Part shown: positions 55,113 through 64,000 of the stretch, piece by piece
How positions within the stretch are numbered: position 1 is the first letter of the stretch
Layout: the number at the start of each line of letters is the position of its first letter
DNA from: Hyposmocoma kahamanoa
Lineage: Eukaryota > Arthropoda > Insecta > Lepidoptera > Cosmopterigidae
Length of the DNA stretch: 64,000 nucleotides
Direction: 5' to 3'
NCBI RefSeq assembly: GCF_003589595.1
Contig: NW_020654810.1
Span: 6,235,738 to 6,299,737 of the forward strand
Translations under genes and position numbers: made by a program
Notes under the pieces: generated by a model
Seen by the model: the letters and a program-made list of their open reading frames with translations, nothing else
The model's database searches: none
Told to the model about the DNA's origin: nothing

Positions 55113-55359
55113 CTGAAGAGTACCTTAAAATATTTGAGTCTTGTAATAAATAAAATATGTAACAAATATTGGCGCAAGTACAAAAAAAAAAGTCAATATT
55201 CGGTAGAGCGGGTGTGCCTGGCAACTGATGTATGACCGTGTATCGTACTCGGGACCGTTATTCGTCATCGCCCCACCCCGCCGATATATCTAAGCAATCT
55301 TCCGTTGTACAAGGTCCAAATGATTTCTAAGTGTTAATGGATCAACAAACAAAACTCGA

Positions 55360-55610
55360 ATTTTTTTTTTCATGATAAAGTCTTACGCCTGGTAGTAAGC
55401 TACAGTCCATCGCAAACATCTTATGGGCACTGCCACTGCGCCCTTCACTGTGAGGCATATGTTGACAAGTCCCTTACGCCTGTAATTTCACTAAGCACCC
55501 TTAACCCTTCAAAACAGGAATGCAATAATTACTACTACATTACTGCATAGCGGTAGGAATAATAAGGTGGCAGTACTTGCTTGGACGAACTCTTTCACAA
55601 GGAGCTCTAC
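55360..55610 (-). mobile_element. LT copy
   Basis: A T10 run (55,361-55,370) precedes a diverged 3' end lacking CGTCCCGTCACTTGG; from GCGCCTGGTAGTAAGC-like sequence it extends to ACTCTTTCACAAGGAGCTCT. The middle is shortened. Confidence 0.7.
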
Positions 55611-55883
55611 ATAAAGGATTAATACACACACAAAGAAATGCATTCTATTGGAATCTTTAAGATGCCTACAGACTTGGTCGATTATTTCATGGTCAACCAG
55701 TGGTCGGAGACAATGAGAAAATGGACAGGCATCAGATGATTGACAACGTATTTTTTGTCGATCGACACTGTGAAATTTAAATGAGGCGTAGTTGCAAATA
55801 AAACATTTGTCCGATTTTAAACATGATATTTTGCACATTAAATGTGCGTAAGTAAGTAAGAGTAAGTGTGCGATTTCTCGATC

Positions 55884-56012
55884 GCTAACAGCACGCCATA
55901 CAGCGCGACTTGCGCGAGAGCGACATGAATCGCGAGGTACTGCTTATCTCGCATAGAAATCTCGAACTATATGTCGCCGTCACGCAAGCCGCGCCCTGAC
56001 GTGCTAGCCCGA
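55884..56012. mobile_element. MITE-C copy
   Basis: CTAACAGCACGCC starts a weak left end; arms GCGCGACTTGCGCGAGAGCG and GCCGCGCCCTGACGTGCTAG are present. The right arm is included in the tandem duplication that follows. Confidence 0.65.
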
Positions 56013-56336
56013 CAGAGGTGATTAGTAACGAACTCAGAAATCGAGCACACCCGAAGGCACCTTTAGGCTCAGCTCACACTGGCGCAGAGTCGAAGCGTCG
56101 CGACGCGTCATGTTTTTCGCCTAGGTATAGCATATTCATCTATATTTTCCAATTATTCGCCGTCGCGCAAGCCGCGCCCTGACGTGCTAGCCCTACAGAG
56201 GTGATTAGTAACGAATTCAGAAATCGAGCACACCTGAAGGCACCTTTAGGTTCAACTCACACTGGCACAGAGTCGAAGCGTCGCGACGCGTCATGTTTTT
56301 CGCCTATAGCATATTCATCTATATTTTCCAATTATT
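55975..56336. repeat. 183-bp tandem duplication
   Basis: Unit 1 (55,975-56,157) and unit 2 (56,158-56,336) are about 95% alike by eye. Each contains a MITE-C right arm, the flank GAGGTGATTAGTAACGAA, and a left terminus of the PIF-type MITE (GGCTCAGCTCACACTGGCGC in unit 1). Confidence 0.8.
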
Positions 56337-56547
56337 AAGGTACAAATTTGTGTTTTGCAACTATGACGCTTGGTAGCATTCGAGCGGCTTCGCGCGTTGA
56401 CACGCGTCGATTGGGCGCCGTGAGGCGACCAAACTGTGATCCCGGCGCACTAATGCGAGCGTCGTCGCACGTCGACGCGCGTCGCCTGGCGGTGGAGTTG
56501 AAAAACAGGACGCGACGCTTCGACTCTGCGCCAGTGTGAGTTGAGCC
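56249..56547. mobile_element. PIF/Harbinger-type MITE with TTA target duplication
   Basis: TTA at 56,246-56,248 and 56,548-56,550 flanks a 299-bp unit. Termini GGTTCAACTCACACTGGCAC and the complement of GCGCCAGTGTGAGTTGAGCC extend to about 38 bp through AGAGTCGAAGCGTCGCG. The centre is GC-rich (GACACGCGTCGATTGGGCGC). A second left terminus lies at 56,066 in the tandem duplicate. TWA targets and GG tips fit PIF/Harbinger; no transposase. Confidence 0.75.
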
Positions 56548-56550
56548 TTA

Positions 56551-56799
56551 GTCGTATAATATGACTGACCAGCTGTGCTAATTTTCATTTTAACACGTGT
56601 TGTAAGAGATAGCGCTATTAGTGTTAAGTAACAATTGCCACTGAGTATTTTGATAATAGTTGATAGTTTGATAAAAGACCTCTTCTCAGAATGGGTGTGC
56701 TTGGGTCGTAGTTCCCACGCGGGTCCAATGCTGATTGGGAATTTCTCATACGTCATTAAATTGCTTTGCAGCAGTAAGCAAATTTCTTAACGATGTTTT
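56551..56799. other. No recognised feature
   Basis: Short unique-looking stretch between the PIF-type MITE and SINE-3. Confidence 0.35.
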
Positions 56800-56915
56800 C
56801 CTTCACCGAAAAACTCATGGTAAATTTTAAATTAAATTTCGCACATAGATTCCGCAAAATACAAGTGATGCAAGCCCGAATTCGAAACCAGGCTTTCAGC
56901 TTGAATGCTTTTAAT
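56800..56915 (-). mobile_element. tRNA-derived SINE-3, copy 2
   Basis: TTTTCCTTCACCGAAAAACT, CATGGTAAATTTTAAATTAA and GCAAGCCCGAATTCGAAACC match SINE-3, with the box B region degraded. Same orientation as copy 1. Confidence 0.55.
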
Positions 56916-57496
56916 ACGAGAAATCTAGTAACACAAAAATCCTATCAAAAAAGTTCCAACAAATAATTAGTGCATGAAAAACAAAAAACTGTCAAAATAC
57001 TTATTGTGTTTAAAAAATATATATGTTGAAATAATTATTTCTACAGTACAAATTGGTCACACCACAATGATAGCGTGTCTCTGCGCTATACAGCGCTGAC
57101 CGCACACTGTAAAAAGACCTTAAGTGCAATGTAATACTAAAACCCCAGCTGTAATTTAGTTTGCCATAAAATAATATAAAATAAGGTTTATCGAGACAGT
57201 CTACGCGGAAGAGCTTACGCAGACTGAGCTCAGGTAATTGGAGCATAAATAAATTTCGAGAGTCACTCTAATTAAGTTTTTCGTAATTGCTATATCAATT
57301 ATAACGTGCGGACAAATTGATTATAATAATAAATAAAATTGTTTTATTTATCTCAAACACATTAATTAAAAAACATAAATTACATTATACATAGAATGTA
57401 GTATCAAGCAATAGTGGTGAGATATATAAAGGCTCTATTGCCATTCACGGCAAATTACTAAATATTTAGCTTCAAATGATTAGTTTTCTCAGTGTT

Positions 57497-57600
57497 CGAT
57501 CTTCGTATTAATAATTATAACAAACTAGTGGAGTAATTTCACAAAATTAATTGAACATCGTGGTGGTTAGCATTCAATAAACTCAAAAATTAAAATAATT
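57497..57600 (+). repeat. Repeat P, copy 2 (SINE body)
   Basis: TGTTCGATCTTCGTATTAAT, AATTATAACAAA and TTCAATAAACTCAAA match the body of the element at 11,972-12,145. The tRNA-like head is missing. Confidence 0.45.
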
Positions 57601-57633
57601 AATTGCTATAAATATGTTACATACAATTTGAAA

Positions 57634-57955
57634 TGCCGGTCACTATGAATAATGCGCGCATCAAATGGGCAATGTAATAAAAACGGCATGATTAATAATT
57701 TTTCGCGGTCATTGTGAATAATGTCCATCCTGTCTTGATCAAAATAATAAAAACAAATGAGCTGTAGTGTTTTGGTTAGGTTATTACCCGCGAGAAGTAC
57801 GGAATTATTCATAGTGTCCGGGCCAAATAATGAAGTCACGCGATTTATCAACTGGTCCACGTGCAGTCGCCACAGTGTCAACAGTCAGAATAGCTACAAT
57901 TAATAAATCTATCAACTTCGCAGATGCTCTTGGTCCTTATTCATAATGACCGGTC
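57634..57955. mobile_element. MITE with repeated CCGGTCAYTATGAATAATG ends
   Basis: CCGGTCACTATGAATAATG occurs at the left end (57,636), again as CGGTCATTGTGAATAATG at 57,706, and inverted at 57,803 (ATTATTCATAGTGTCCGGG) and at the right end (TTATTCATAATGACCGG). The outer and inner pairs make a nested foldback. A 91-codon minus frame is composed largely of these repeats. Confidence 0.65.
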
Positions 57956-58062
57956 GGTATTAATAAACCACGATATTAGTATTACACTCAGAGCAATATC
58001 CATATGTAACTACATTGCTATGGGTATCATGGAATCGTAACTGCAGTTTCTTTGGCCATTAA

Positions 58063-58192
58063 CGACCTTCGTGGCTTCGCAGTTAGTACTCTGGATATTA
58101 GATAAAACGTCCAAGTTTCCACTCTCGGTAGTTACAATTTAAGAAATGAAATTTTCTAAACTGGTTCACTTCTGGATTTGATCTAGTGGGAT
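58063..58192 (+). mobile_element. SINE-2 copy
   Basis: CTTCGTGGCTTCGCAGTTAG serves as box A; the body AATTTTCTAAACTGGTTCAC agrees with SINE-2. Box B is degraded. Confidence 0.45.
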
Positions 58193-58920
58193 AAGAAATT
58201 TCATAAAAACGCGTTACTCTATATTTGACTGAATTCATTTTGAAATGGCTTTAATTTCGGTATTAGGAAAATTTGCTATCTTCTACTTGACACGTGAAAA
58301 TCGTGATAACAGTACAAAACGGTTTTTATTTCATTATATATGTTGTTTTCTTTTTCCGTTACAATCAGTTTTATTTTAATTCAAAGTGGTGGCTAAGAAA
58401 CACGTGAACTGCCTTAATGAAATAACCAAACAAAGTAAAGAACCTACCAAAAGAAACCTCCAAAATGAAGGCATAAACAAGCAAATTGAATCGTAACACA
58501 ATTTCAGAAAATCTGCCAAGTACGAATTCAGCGGAATATGTATTTACGTGCCAACCGAAATGCTTTAAAATTTTCTCTTAACTAATTAACATAAAATTGA
58601 AATATAGAACCTACTTTACCATACGTACAATTTTACTGCTACAAAGTTAGATGTTCAGTCAGAGGAATTGTTGATTTTAATAATGTGCCCTAATTCTTTT
58701 TTTTTTTGTATTATAACACCTATTATAAGAATAAGCATATAATTTTAAAATGAAACCAATAGACCTACAACACACATTAATTGTAACCCGATATGTAATC
58801 CCTTAAAACCCGTAAAAACAAACATTTTCAAATAACTCCTCGCCTATTAAGAGTCGAATCAAATGGCTTTGGTTGAACAGTGAAAGTGTTGAAACAATCA
58901 CTTTGAAAAAAATGTATACT
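58193..58920. other. No recognised gene
   Basis: AT-rich DNA. CATTTTGAAATGGCTTTAAT at about 58,238 recalls segment I (14.3 and 59.8 kb), but only for 25 bp. Confidence 0.4.
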
Positions 58921-58959
58921 AAAATTGAGGGTATACACATATCTTATACACATATTGAG

Positions 58960-59660
58960 GATATATCCTTATAATTAATAAGGATATAATCTAAGGATGT
59001 AATTTCTAAGGATATAATCACTCACTGTATATAATCAACAAAAGGTATAACAACATACGGCGTAATTTCAATGTGTATAATAAACCGTCAGTATAATATG
59101 CATTAGATATAATGATTAGGTGGCATAATGAACAAATGGTATAACTACTACCAGTATAATGTATTAAATAACATAACACAAATTTCGTTTTACGAATAGT
59201 TGAAGCGCCCTATATTATGTTGACAAGAATTTTTTTATTTCATTTAATGCTATCGCAAAATATAATTGTTTTTTATAGCTTTAAGTGCTTTTTGTGTTAT
59301 AAAATATATTTATTAAAACTTTAAGCTGAATATTTAATTCCATATTCTAACCTAAATGCACAGTTGGAGGTCGAACCAACTATTTGCAAACAAATTCGGG
59401 TAATTCACCATTGCACCTAAACACCACTCAAATTATATTAATTATACTCAGTGCATGTTATATCTCAAGTGTTTATATAAAATGAACATTATGCCATCGG
59501 TATATTAGATTGAAAGTTGTTATATCAATCGTCTATTACACCCAGTGACCTTTATATCATGCAAAAATATGTCAAATGTCTATTATACCATAAATTAATT
59601 AGATCTGTTGAGCGTTATATCGACTAATAAAACTATGTCATTTGTTGTTATATATTACGT
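58960..59660. mobile_element. Foldback-type element with mirror-image 16-bp phased arrays
   Basis: The left array holds TATAA or a one-base variant starting at 58,985, 58,998, 59,013, 59,030, 59,046, 59,061, 59,076, 59,092, 59,108, 59,124, 59,140, 59,155 and 59,172: spacing 13-17, mostly 15-16. The right array holds TTATA-type words at 59,442, 59,458, 59,473, 59,489, 59,505, 59,520, 59,536, 59,552, 59,568, 59,583, 59,599, 59,615, 59,633 and 59,648, with the same phase and opposite orientation. Bases between motifs vary. The core (59,177-59,430) has no ORF. The layout resembles sub-terminal arrays of foldback transposons; the family is not recognised. Confidence 0.65.
59351..59422 (-). repeat. 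tRNA-like sequence in the core of the phased-array element
   Basis: On the minus strand TTAGGTGCAATGGTGAATTA resembles a box A and, about 40 bp later, TTGGTTCGACCTCCAAC a T-arm with box B GGTTCGACC. The 5-bp arm GTTGG/CCAAC is complete. The acceptor stem is not, so a functional tRNA is unlikely. Confidence 0.35.
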
Positions 59661-59762
59661 ACCGCACCCACACACAGATTACTACACGGTGTAATAACAC
59701 GATTTCTAAAAATCTTCACGATAGAAAACCGCTGTATTCAATAGGTAGTTTACGTATACCAA

Positions 59763-59950
59763 TGTTTTTTTTTTCATATCAACTGAACTAACAGGACACG
59801 TATAGTATACGATATACATATTTCAAATGGTTTTAATTTCATACGTAAAAAAATAAATTCTGAAATAAAGTCAGTGTCGCTGTCGCTCGACCCAAGCAAA
59901 ATTAACCGTATTAGTACGGGAAAAATTTTAATACGAGTTGAGGTAGTAAC
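59763..59950 (+). repeat. Segment I, copy 2
   Basis: CACGTATAGTATACGATATA, AATTCTGAAATAAAG.CAG and GTACGGGAAAAATTT match 14,289-14,475. The palindromic arms found around copy 1 are absent. Confidence 0.6.
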
Positions 59951-59959
59951 GACTCTTAA

Positions 59960-60600
59960 TTCACTTCCATCTCGTATCTTTTTTTGTAACAAGCCCACCA
60001 ATATCTTTTAGTGTTGCCATTTTGCCTTTTTTTTTATTGATTATACCCAAATCGAATTGGTAACCTATTCTTAAAATCTGATAGTTATTGCAAGCAGCAA
60101 TAAGCTTACACATATAATATAACAAGATTACACAGCTTTTGCTAATAATATGCAAAATATCTTTGTGAACTTTGTAAAAATAATCAGCTTTCGTGTTAAC
60201 TTCTTTCTAGCATGTGTGACCCTAACGGGAATTAACGGTTCTAAGCTTCTGACGATCTGTACGTCCGCACAGTTCTGTTATTTCCTTTGTGAATATTACC
60301 CATTTGAGTTAAAATTATATTCTGTTGGTGACAAGACTTTGTATATGACCAGTGGACTGACTAGAAACAAAGACAGACTGACTGGACGAGAGAAATCTTA
60401 TGGACGACGAGAGCAGTTCTGATCAAAACTGCTGAAATAAATGACGCCTTCTTTTAAACTTATTCTACAGTCAGGCCGTAAAGTTTGATTATTTTTTTGC
60501 GAATTTAGTGTGGTCTAGTTACAATGGTCATTCGTGTGATATTGACACATTTATTTATTTAAAATCCCACCTTTCTCATGCAAGTCAAACTGTTTTAATT
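59960..60600. other. No recognised gene
   Basis: AT-rich sequence with a 90-codon frame (60,150-60,422) that begins hydrophobic (ISFRVNFFLACVTL) but has no recognisable family, codon pattern or splice context. Confidence 0.4.
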
Positions 60601-60604
60601 AAGC

Positions 60605-60908
60605 GAATTCAAAAAAGAGGAGGAAATTATAGAGAACTATTGGACTGTATTTTTTTTGTGTATATGTTACGCGATTACTTTTGTGAACTGATTTTGATGA
60701 TTCTTTGTGTGCCGTTAAGAGGGTACCTCCGTAATGGACCCATTTAAATTTGAAGAAAATATTCCACATCTAAATGTGGCAAACTAAGGGATGAATCCGG
60801 TTTCGCGCACTTTCCGTTATTCGATTTCAATAAAATTTGGCAAATAGATGTAATTCCAATAAAGAAACCGAAAAGCAAACCTTAGAGGTCAATTTTTTTA
60901 GTACAAAA
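60605..60908 (+). mobile_element. MITE-J copy, diverged
   Basis: GCGAATTCAAAAAAGAGGAGG, TACGCGATTACTTTTGTGAA, GTACCTCCGTAATGG and CGCGCACTTTCCGTTATTCG are kept. Both termini are eroded (TTAGAGGTCAATTTTTTTAG). Confidence 0.7.
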
Positions 60909-61344
60909 AGTTATAATTGTCTTTCTACACCTAGTAATATGTACACTAATTCCGAGCTACATTCTCTAGGCACAATGTGAACCCTAATGTGTTACGTGCT
61001 ACCACAACGCCACAGTCGACTGCATAGATACGTTGTACAATACAATGTTAACAGTTAATGTGTATAATTAAGTTTTATAATGGTGACTGTCCATTAACCC
61101 AGAGACCTTTGTGATCAGCTGAGCAGCCCGGTTAGTTGGCACCACTGGTGACCTACTTTGATGCTCAAAAGCGAAAATACACATACCAGTAGCTAGCACA
61201 CTTACATGCAAGTAATAGTGCTCAAAAGGCATGCCAGCTACACGCATTTCCACCTTATGTCCTAAATGATAAGTATAATGTAATATAACTGCTAAGCCCT
61301 TACATGTGTGTCATGTGAAAAGCAGTAAATGAATATGAATATGT

Positions 61345-61450
61345 TTCGAGTTCTTAAGTTTTCGCGATTGTTACACATAGGAAATGAAACTATTTTTCCG
61401 GATTTAAATCGCGTATATTTCTTTCGAACAAACCAACGTTTCGGTCATTA
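61345..61450 (+). mobile_element. MITE-S fragment with its flank
   Basis: GAGTTCTTAAGTTTTCGCGA precedes AGGAAATGAAACTATTTTTC and CGGATTTAAATCG, as beside the 44.4- and 63.6-kb copies. The element then breaks off in a degraded core. Confidence 0.55.
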
Positions 61451-61489
61451 TTCATAGGTTTAAGACATTTTTTTATAAGTAAATAAGTG

Positions 61490-61700
61490 CGCGTTAGACC
61501 TTCATCTCACCTGATGGAAAGCGACGATAAGGTCGACTATGAAGCATACACACTTAAATAGTGCCTATTCACTCTCGCCTTGAAAATGCCCAAGTTATAA
61601 CGTTCGGGGAACAAGTCTGCAGGCAGGGAATTCAATCTTTAGAATATCAACAACGTAGGCGCAGAACTCCCGCCTACGTCTAGTTCCACAATGATGGAAT
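61490..61700 (-). pseudogene. CR1/Jockey-type LINE C-terminal fragment
   Basis: On the minus strand LNSLPADLFPERYNLGIF continues KARVNRHYLSVYAS and stops. The WNSLP tryptophan codon is changed to leucine. The C-terminal block is otherwise clear. Confidence 0.7.
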
Positions 61701-61719
61701 GGGGAAGGCGGAAGACATG

Positions 61720-62240
61720 CTTTAGTTTAGTACGACTGAACATAAGGGTTGCTGTTCGTAAAATGTTGTATTTAGAATGTGTTTAATATTATCGTGTATA
61801 AGACACCGAGTTGGGATCAATAATTGCTTAAAGATAAATGATTTAGTATTAACATTAGGCCTTCGGTCCGGACATATTCCACTGAATAAGCTTGCGTATA
61901 TGATGAAGAACACAGAGTCACCAAACTGTGATGTATGCGACGTGAATGAGGACGTATATCATATAGGTACTGATGGAATGTGAACGAAACGATTCTCTTA
62001 GATTTCATGTAGCTGCTATGTGTGACCAATTTAGACAAGTTGGCGGATGCAACAGCATCTTGGTCTTTCCTCTATCAAGGGAAGCAAAGATGCTACATAG
62101 ATTGGCGGAGAGAGGCTTGAAGTGAAGGCAACTACAACCTGCTTCAATTCTATCTCTACTTTATTATAAATATAATTATACGCAAAGAGCGGCGTAGTCG
62201 CATTTTGTGACAAAGCTCTTTAAATAAAGAAAAAAAAACA
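61720..62240 (+). pseudogene. I/R1-type LINE C-terminus with zinc-knuckle and poly(A)
   Basis: The frame from 61,777 reads LRSGHIPLNKLAYMMKN, then SPNCDVCDVNEDVYHI, matching the LRxGHIPLN and C-x2-C-x8-H block at the C-terminus of I/R1-group LINE proteins. One frameshift after about 61,973 moves to a frame giving ECERNDSLRFHV and ending ...LHRLAERGLK with a stop at about 62,124. The 3' UTR reaches an A-run at 62,230-62,239. It is 5'-truncated and inactive. Confidence 0.7.
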
Positions 62241-63580
62241 GTTTTACATTGGTTAAAATAATCACGTGGCAACATGCGGCGGGGTACGGTTCGCCGTGTT
62301 GTGCACCAGATACGCCGCAGTGGGTTTTAAACCGTCTTACCGATGAACTACATCGTTTTGAGATAGGCAGCTATGCTTGAAAGCCGTCCAAGTATTAAAT
62401 TTACTTTGTTTATTTTATACAAGACTTCAATTTTCCGTTTTGTCATTATTTGACTCATCGTTTCGTAGGTTGGTTTAATCCCCAGGTAACTACTAATTTT
62501 ACTGCGTTGTTGTTACGGAATGCGCTACATGTATTTCGCATTACGCTCGTCGAGCTATTTCCCAAATTGGTAGAAACTGGAAATTATAACTGAAAGAAGG
62601 ATGGTGACATGCCGTGTATTTTGTGACCTAGTGTTTTTGACGACGTGCGTTAAAGAGACCTATAAATACTTGTGATTCATTATCATAACATCAAAATCTA
62701 ATTGAGTGCAGCCTGTAGAAGCTGGGGTTATAAAGTTGATATAGGTTACGTTTATACCGTTGTTCTGTATGTCGCATCAGACGTTTGTTTGTAGTAGCAG
62801 ACAACAACAGGTTTTCAGTTTGTTCCCAAAAATAATAAAGAACTTTGTGAATATTCCCAAATCTGCCAAACTTTGCCACATTTAATACAACGTTGACATG
62901 TTCTGCCGCAATGAAAGTGAATAAAAATTAAATCTGCCTAAATGGCAGAAATCTGCCACAAATGGTCACACTGTCTCAATCTCAATGTGACATTGACATT
63001 GGCAAGAGGCTTCTTGTCAAAACATTCCTTTACCTTCCTATCTTTCATTTAAACATTGTCTAAAAATGTTTGTAACATAGTGTTTTATTTTTTACTTTAT
63101 TGCTTAATTGATTAGGTGTTATTATTTGGTATTGATTATTGAATTTCTATTTTTTTATATTTTTTATTTACTATAAAATAACCTCAGATAGACAAACATT
63201 CAATCGTGCTTAAAATGAAACGTACGTACAAGAACGTTACCTAATCTATGGTCGAACTGAATCAATTGCGTTGTGTTTTTGCATTTATTCTAAAATACAT
63301 TATTTTACAATTTCTTTATTCCCCACTTCTAAAAATATACTAAAATATATTGATAACTAGGCATAGACTAAAACGTAAAATTATAATAGCAAAGTCCATG
63401 AACGGCTCTTCGTTGTTTTATAAATTGTTGGGTCAGTTTTAGCCATCCTTCTTCCTAAATTCAAAATTTAAAATGCAATATTGAAAAATCAAAATTTCAG
63501 TAACTTAAATTTTTTTTAGAAATAAAAACCATTTATTACTACCACAGTACACATGAATTTTGTAATAATAATACTGATAA
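62241..63580. other. No recognised gene
   Basis: A GC-richer patch (GCGGCGGGGTACGGTTCGCC, about 62,277) is followed by AT-rich DNA. TTCCCAAATTGGTAGAAACT at about 62,562 is a scrap of SINE-2. Repeated TCTGCC words occur at 62,865-62,960. No recognisable frame. Confidence 0.4.
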
Positions 63581-63724
63581 TAGGAAATGAAACTATTTTT
63601 CCGGATTTAAATGTACCACCTCAGTCCACCGTGACCATGGGACCTGTAAAGGGCCCGAAATGTCGGTTTGTTTGAAAAAACAAATATACACGATTCAAAT
63701 CCGGAAAAATAGTTTCATTTCCTA
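63581..63724. mobile_element. MITE-S, best copy
   Basis: TAGGAAATGAAACTATTTTT and the following 8 bases (63,581-63,608) are exactly complementary to 63,697-63,724. The core has GTGACCATGGGACCTGTAAA and the palindromic TTTGTTTGAAAAAACAAA. The 144-bp unit with perfect arms is probably young. Confidence 0.8.
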
Positions 63725-64000
63725 TGTGTAACAATCGCGAAAACCTAAGAACTCGATAAATACTGACAATGATAACAATAATAACATAAGGATTTGGAAC
63801 TAAATACAAATATAGAGTACAAAACGTGTATGCATGCGGCCACAGGAAGCCGTGACTCACTCAGCTTGCTATCGTCTCACTTAAGAGCTACGACGCTGAT
63901 TTTCAGCGGATCCGGCAACAGAGCACACATGACATTTTGATTTTTAATTGGGAGTCCAATGACCAACACTAAACTATCTACGATCAAGGCGATGACCTGT

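Noticed and set aside
56348..56756. ORFs on both strands in the GC-rich MITE core
   Set aside because: They are explained by GC-rich inverted repeats of the PIF-type element.
60150..60422. 90-codon ORF with hydrophobic start
   Set aside because: No family, splice site or codon bias; probability of such a frame in 64 kb is high.

Overview
The window looks like intergenic (or deep intronic) DNA of an insect, most likely a moth or butterfly. It is AT-rich and has no long open reading frame. It is packed with short interspersed repeats of kinds common in Lepidoptera: a LINE-tail retroposon ending in a poly(A)/AT run, RTE-type 3' ends ending in a GCCTTTGCCCAGCAGTGGGA-like string, tRNA-headed SINEs and many MITEs. 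The lepidopteran assignment is an inference from these repeat types. No rRNA gene, functional tRNA gene, CRISPR array or bacterial feature was seen.

Protein-coding evidence is thin. Most recognisable peptides are decayed tails of mobile-element proteins: RTE-type reverse transcriptase (36.6 and 37.7 kb); CR1/Jockey-type LINE C-termini (21.0, 27.1, 45.8, 52.3 and 61.6 kb, with relatives at 16.1, 40.6, 48.6 and 54.9 kb); an I/R1-type LINE zinc-knuckle tail (61.8-62.2 kb); and a Tc1/mariner-superfamily transposase end (22.3 kb). Two non-obvious host-gene candidates are a small Gly/Cys/Tyr-rich ORF (37,142-37,339, minus) and a two-exon ORF with a GTAAGT donor, a pyrimidine-rich acceptor and matching phase (50,471-50,953, minus).

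Layout. 0-3 kb: a 52-bp tandem array, a stack of MITEs, then a GC-rich palindromic island at 3.05 kb. 3-8 kb: LINE-tail (LT) copies, including one with two insertions inside it. 8.7-10.4 kb: an unusually GC-rich, repeat-poor block, the best candidate for conserved cis-regulatory DNA. 12.7-15.5 kb: a piggyBac-type MITE with TTAA duplication and a MITE with perfect 31-bp arms. 17-26 kb: LT copies, tRNA-SINEs, a mariner relic, long foldback MITEs and a PIF/Harbinger-type MITE at 26.4 kb. 27-35 kb: mostly unique AT-rich DNA with scattered MITEs and a tail-to-tail LT pair. 35-49 kb: RTE relics and a piggyBac MITE that carries a hAT-type MITE with a clean 8-bp target duplication. 49-64 kb: the two-exon candidate, a PIF/Harbinger MITE with a duplicated end, and a 0.7-kb element flanked by two mirror-image arrays of a ~16-bp phased TATAA motif (58.98-59.65 kb), which is the most unusual structure here.

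There is no operon or pathway to describe. The interaction visible is between mobile elements: nested insertions, shared termini and inverted pairs able to form long RNA hairpins. Repeat families are named here by arbitrary labels (LT, MITE-C and so on); these are not database names.
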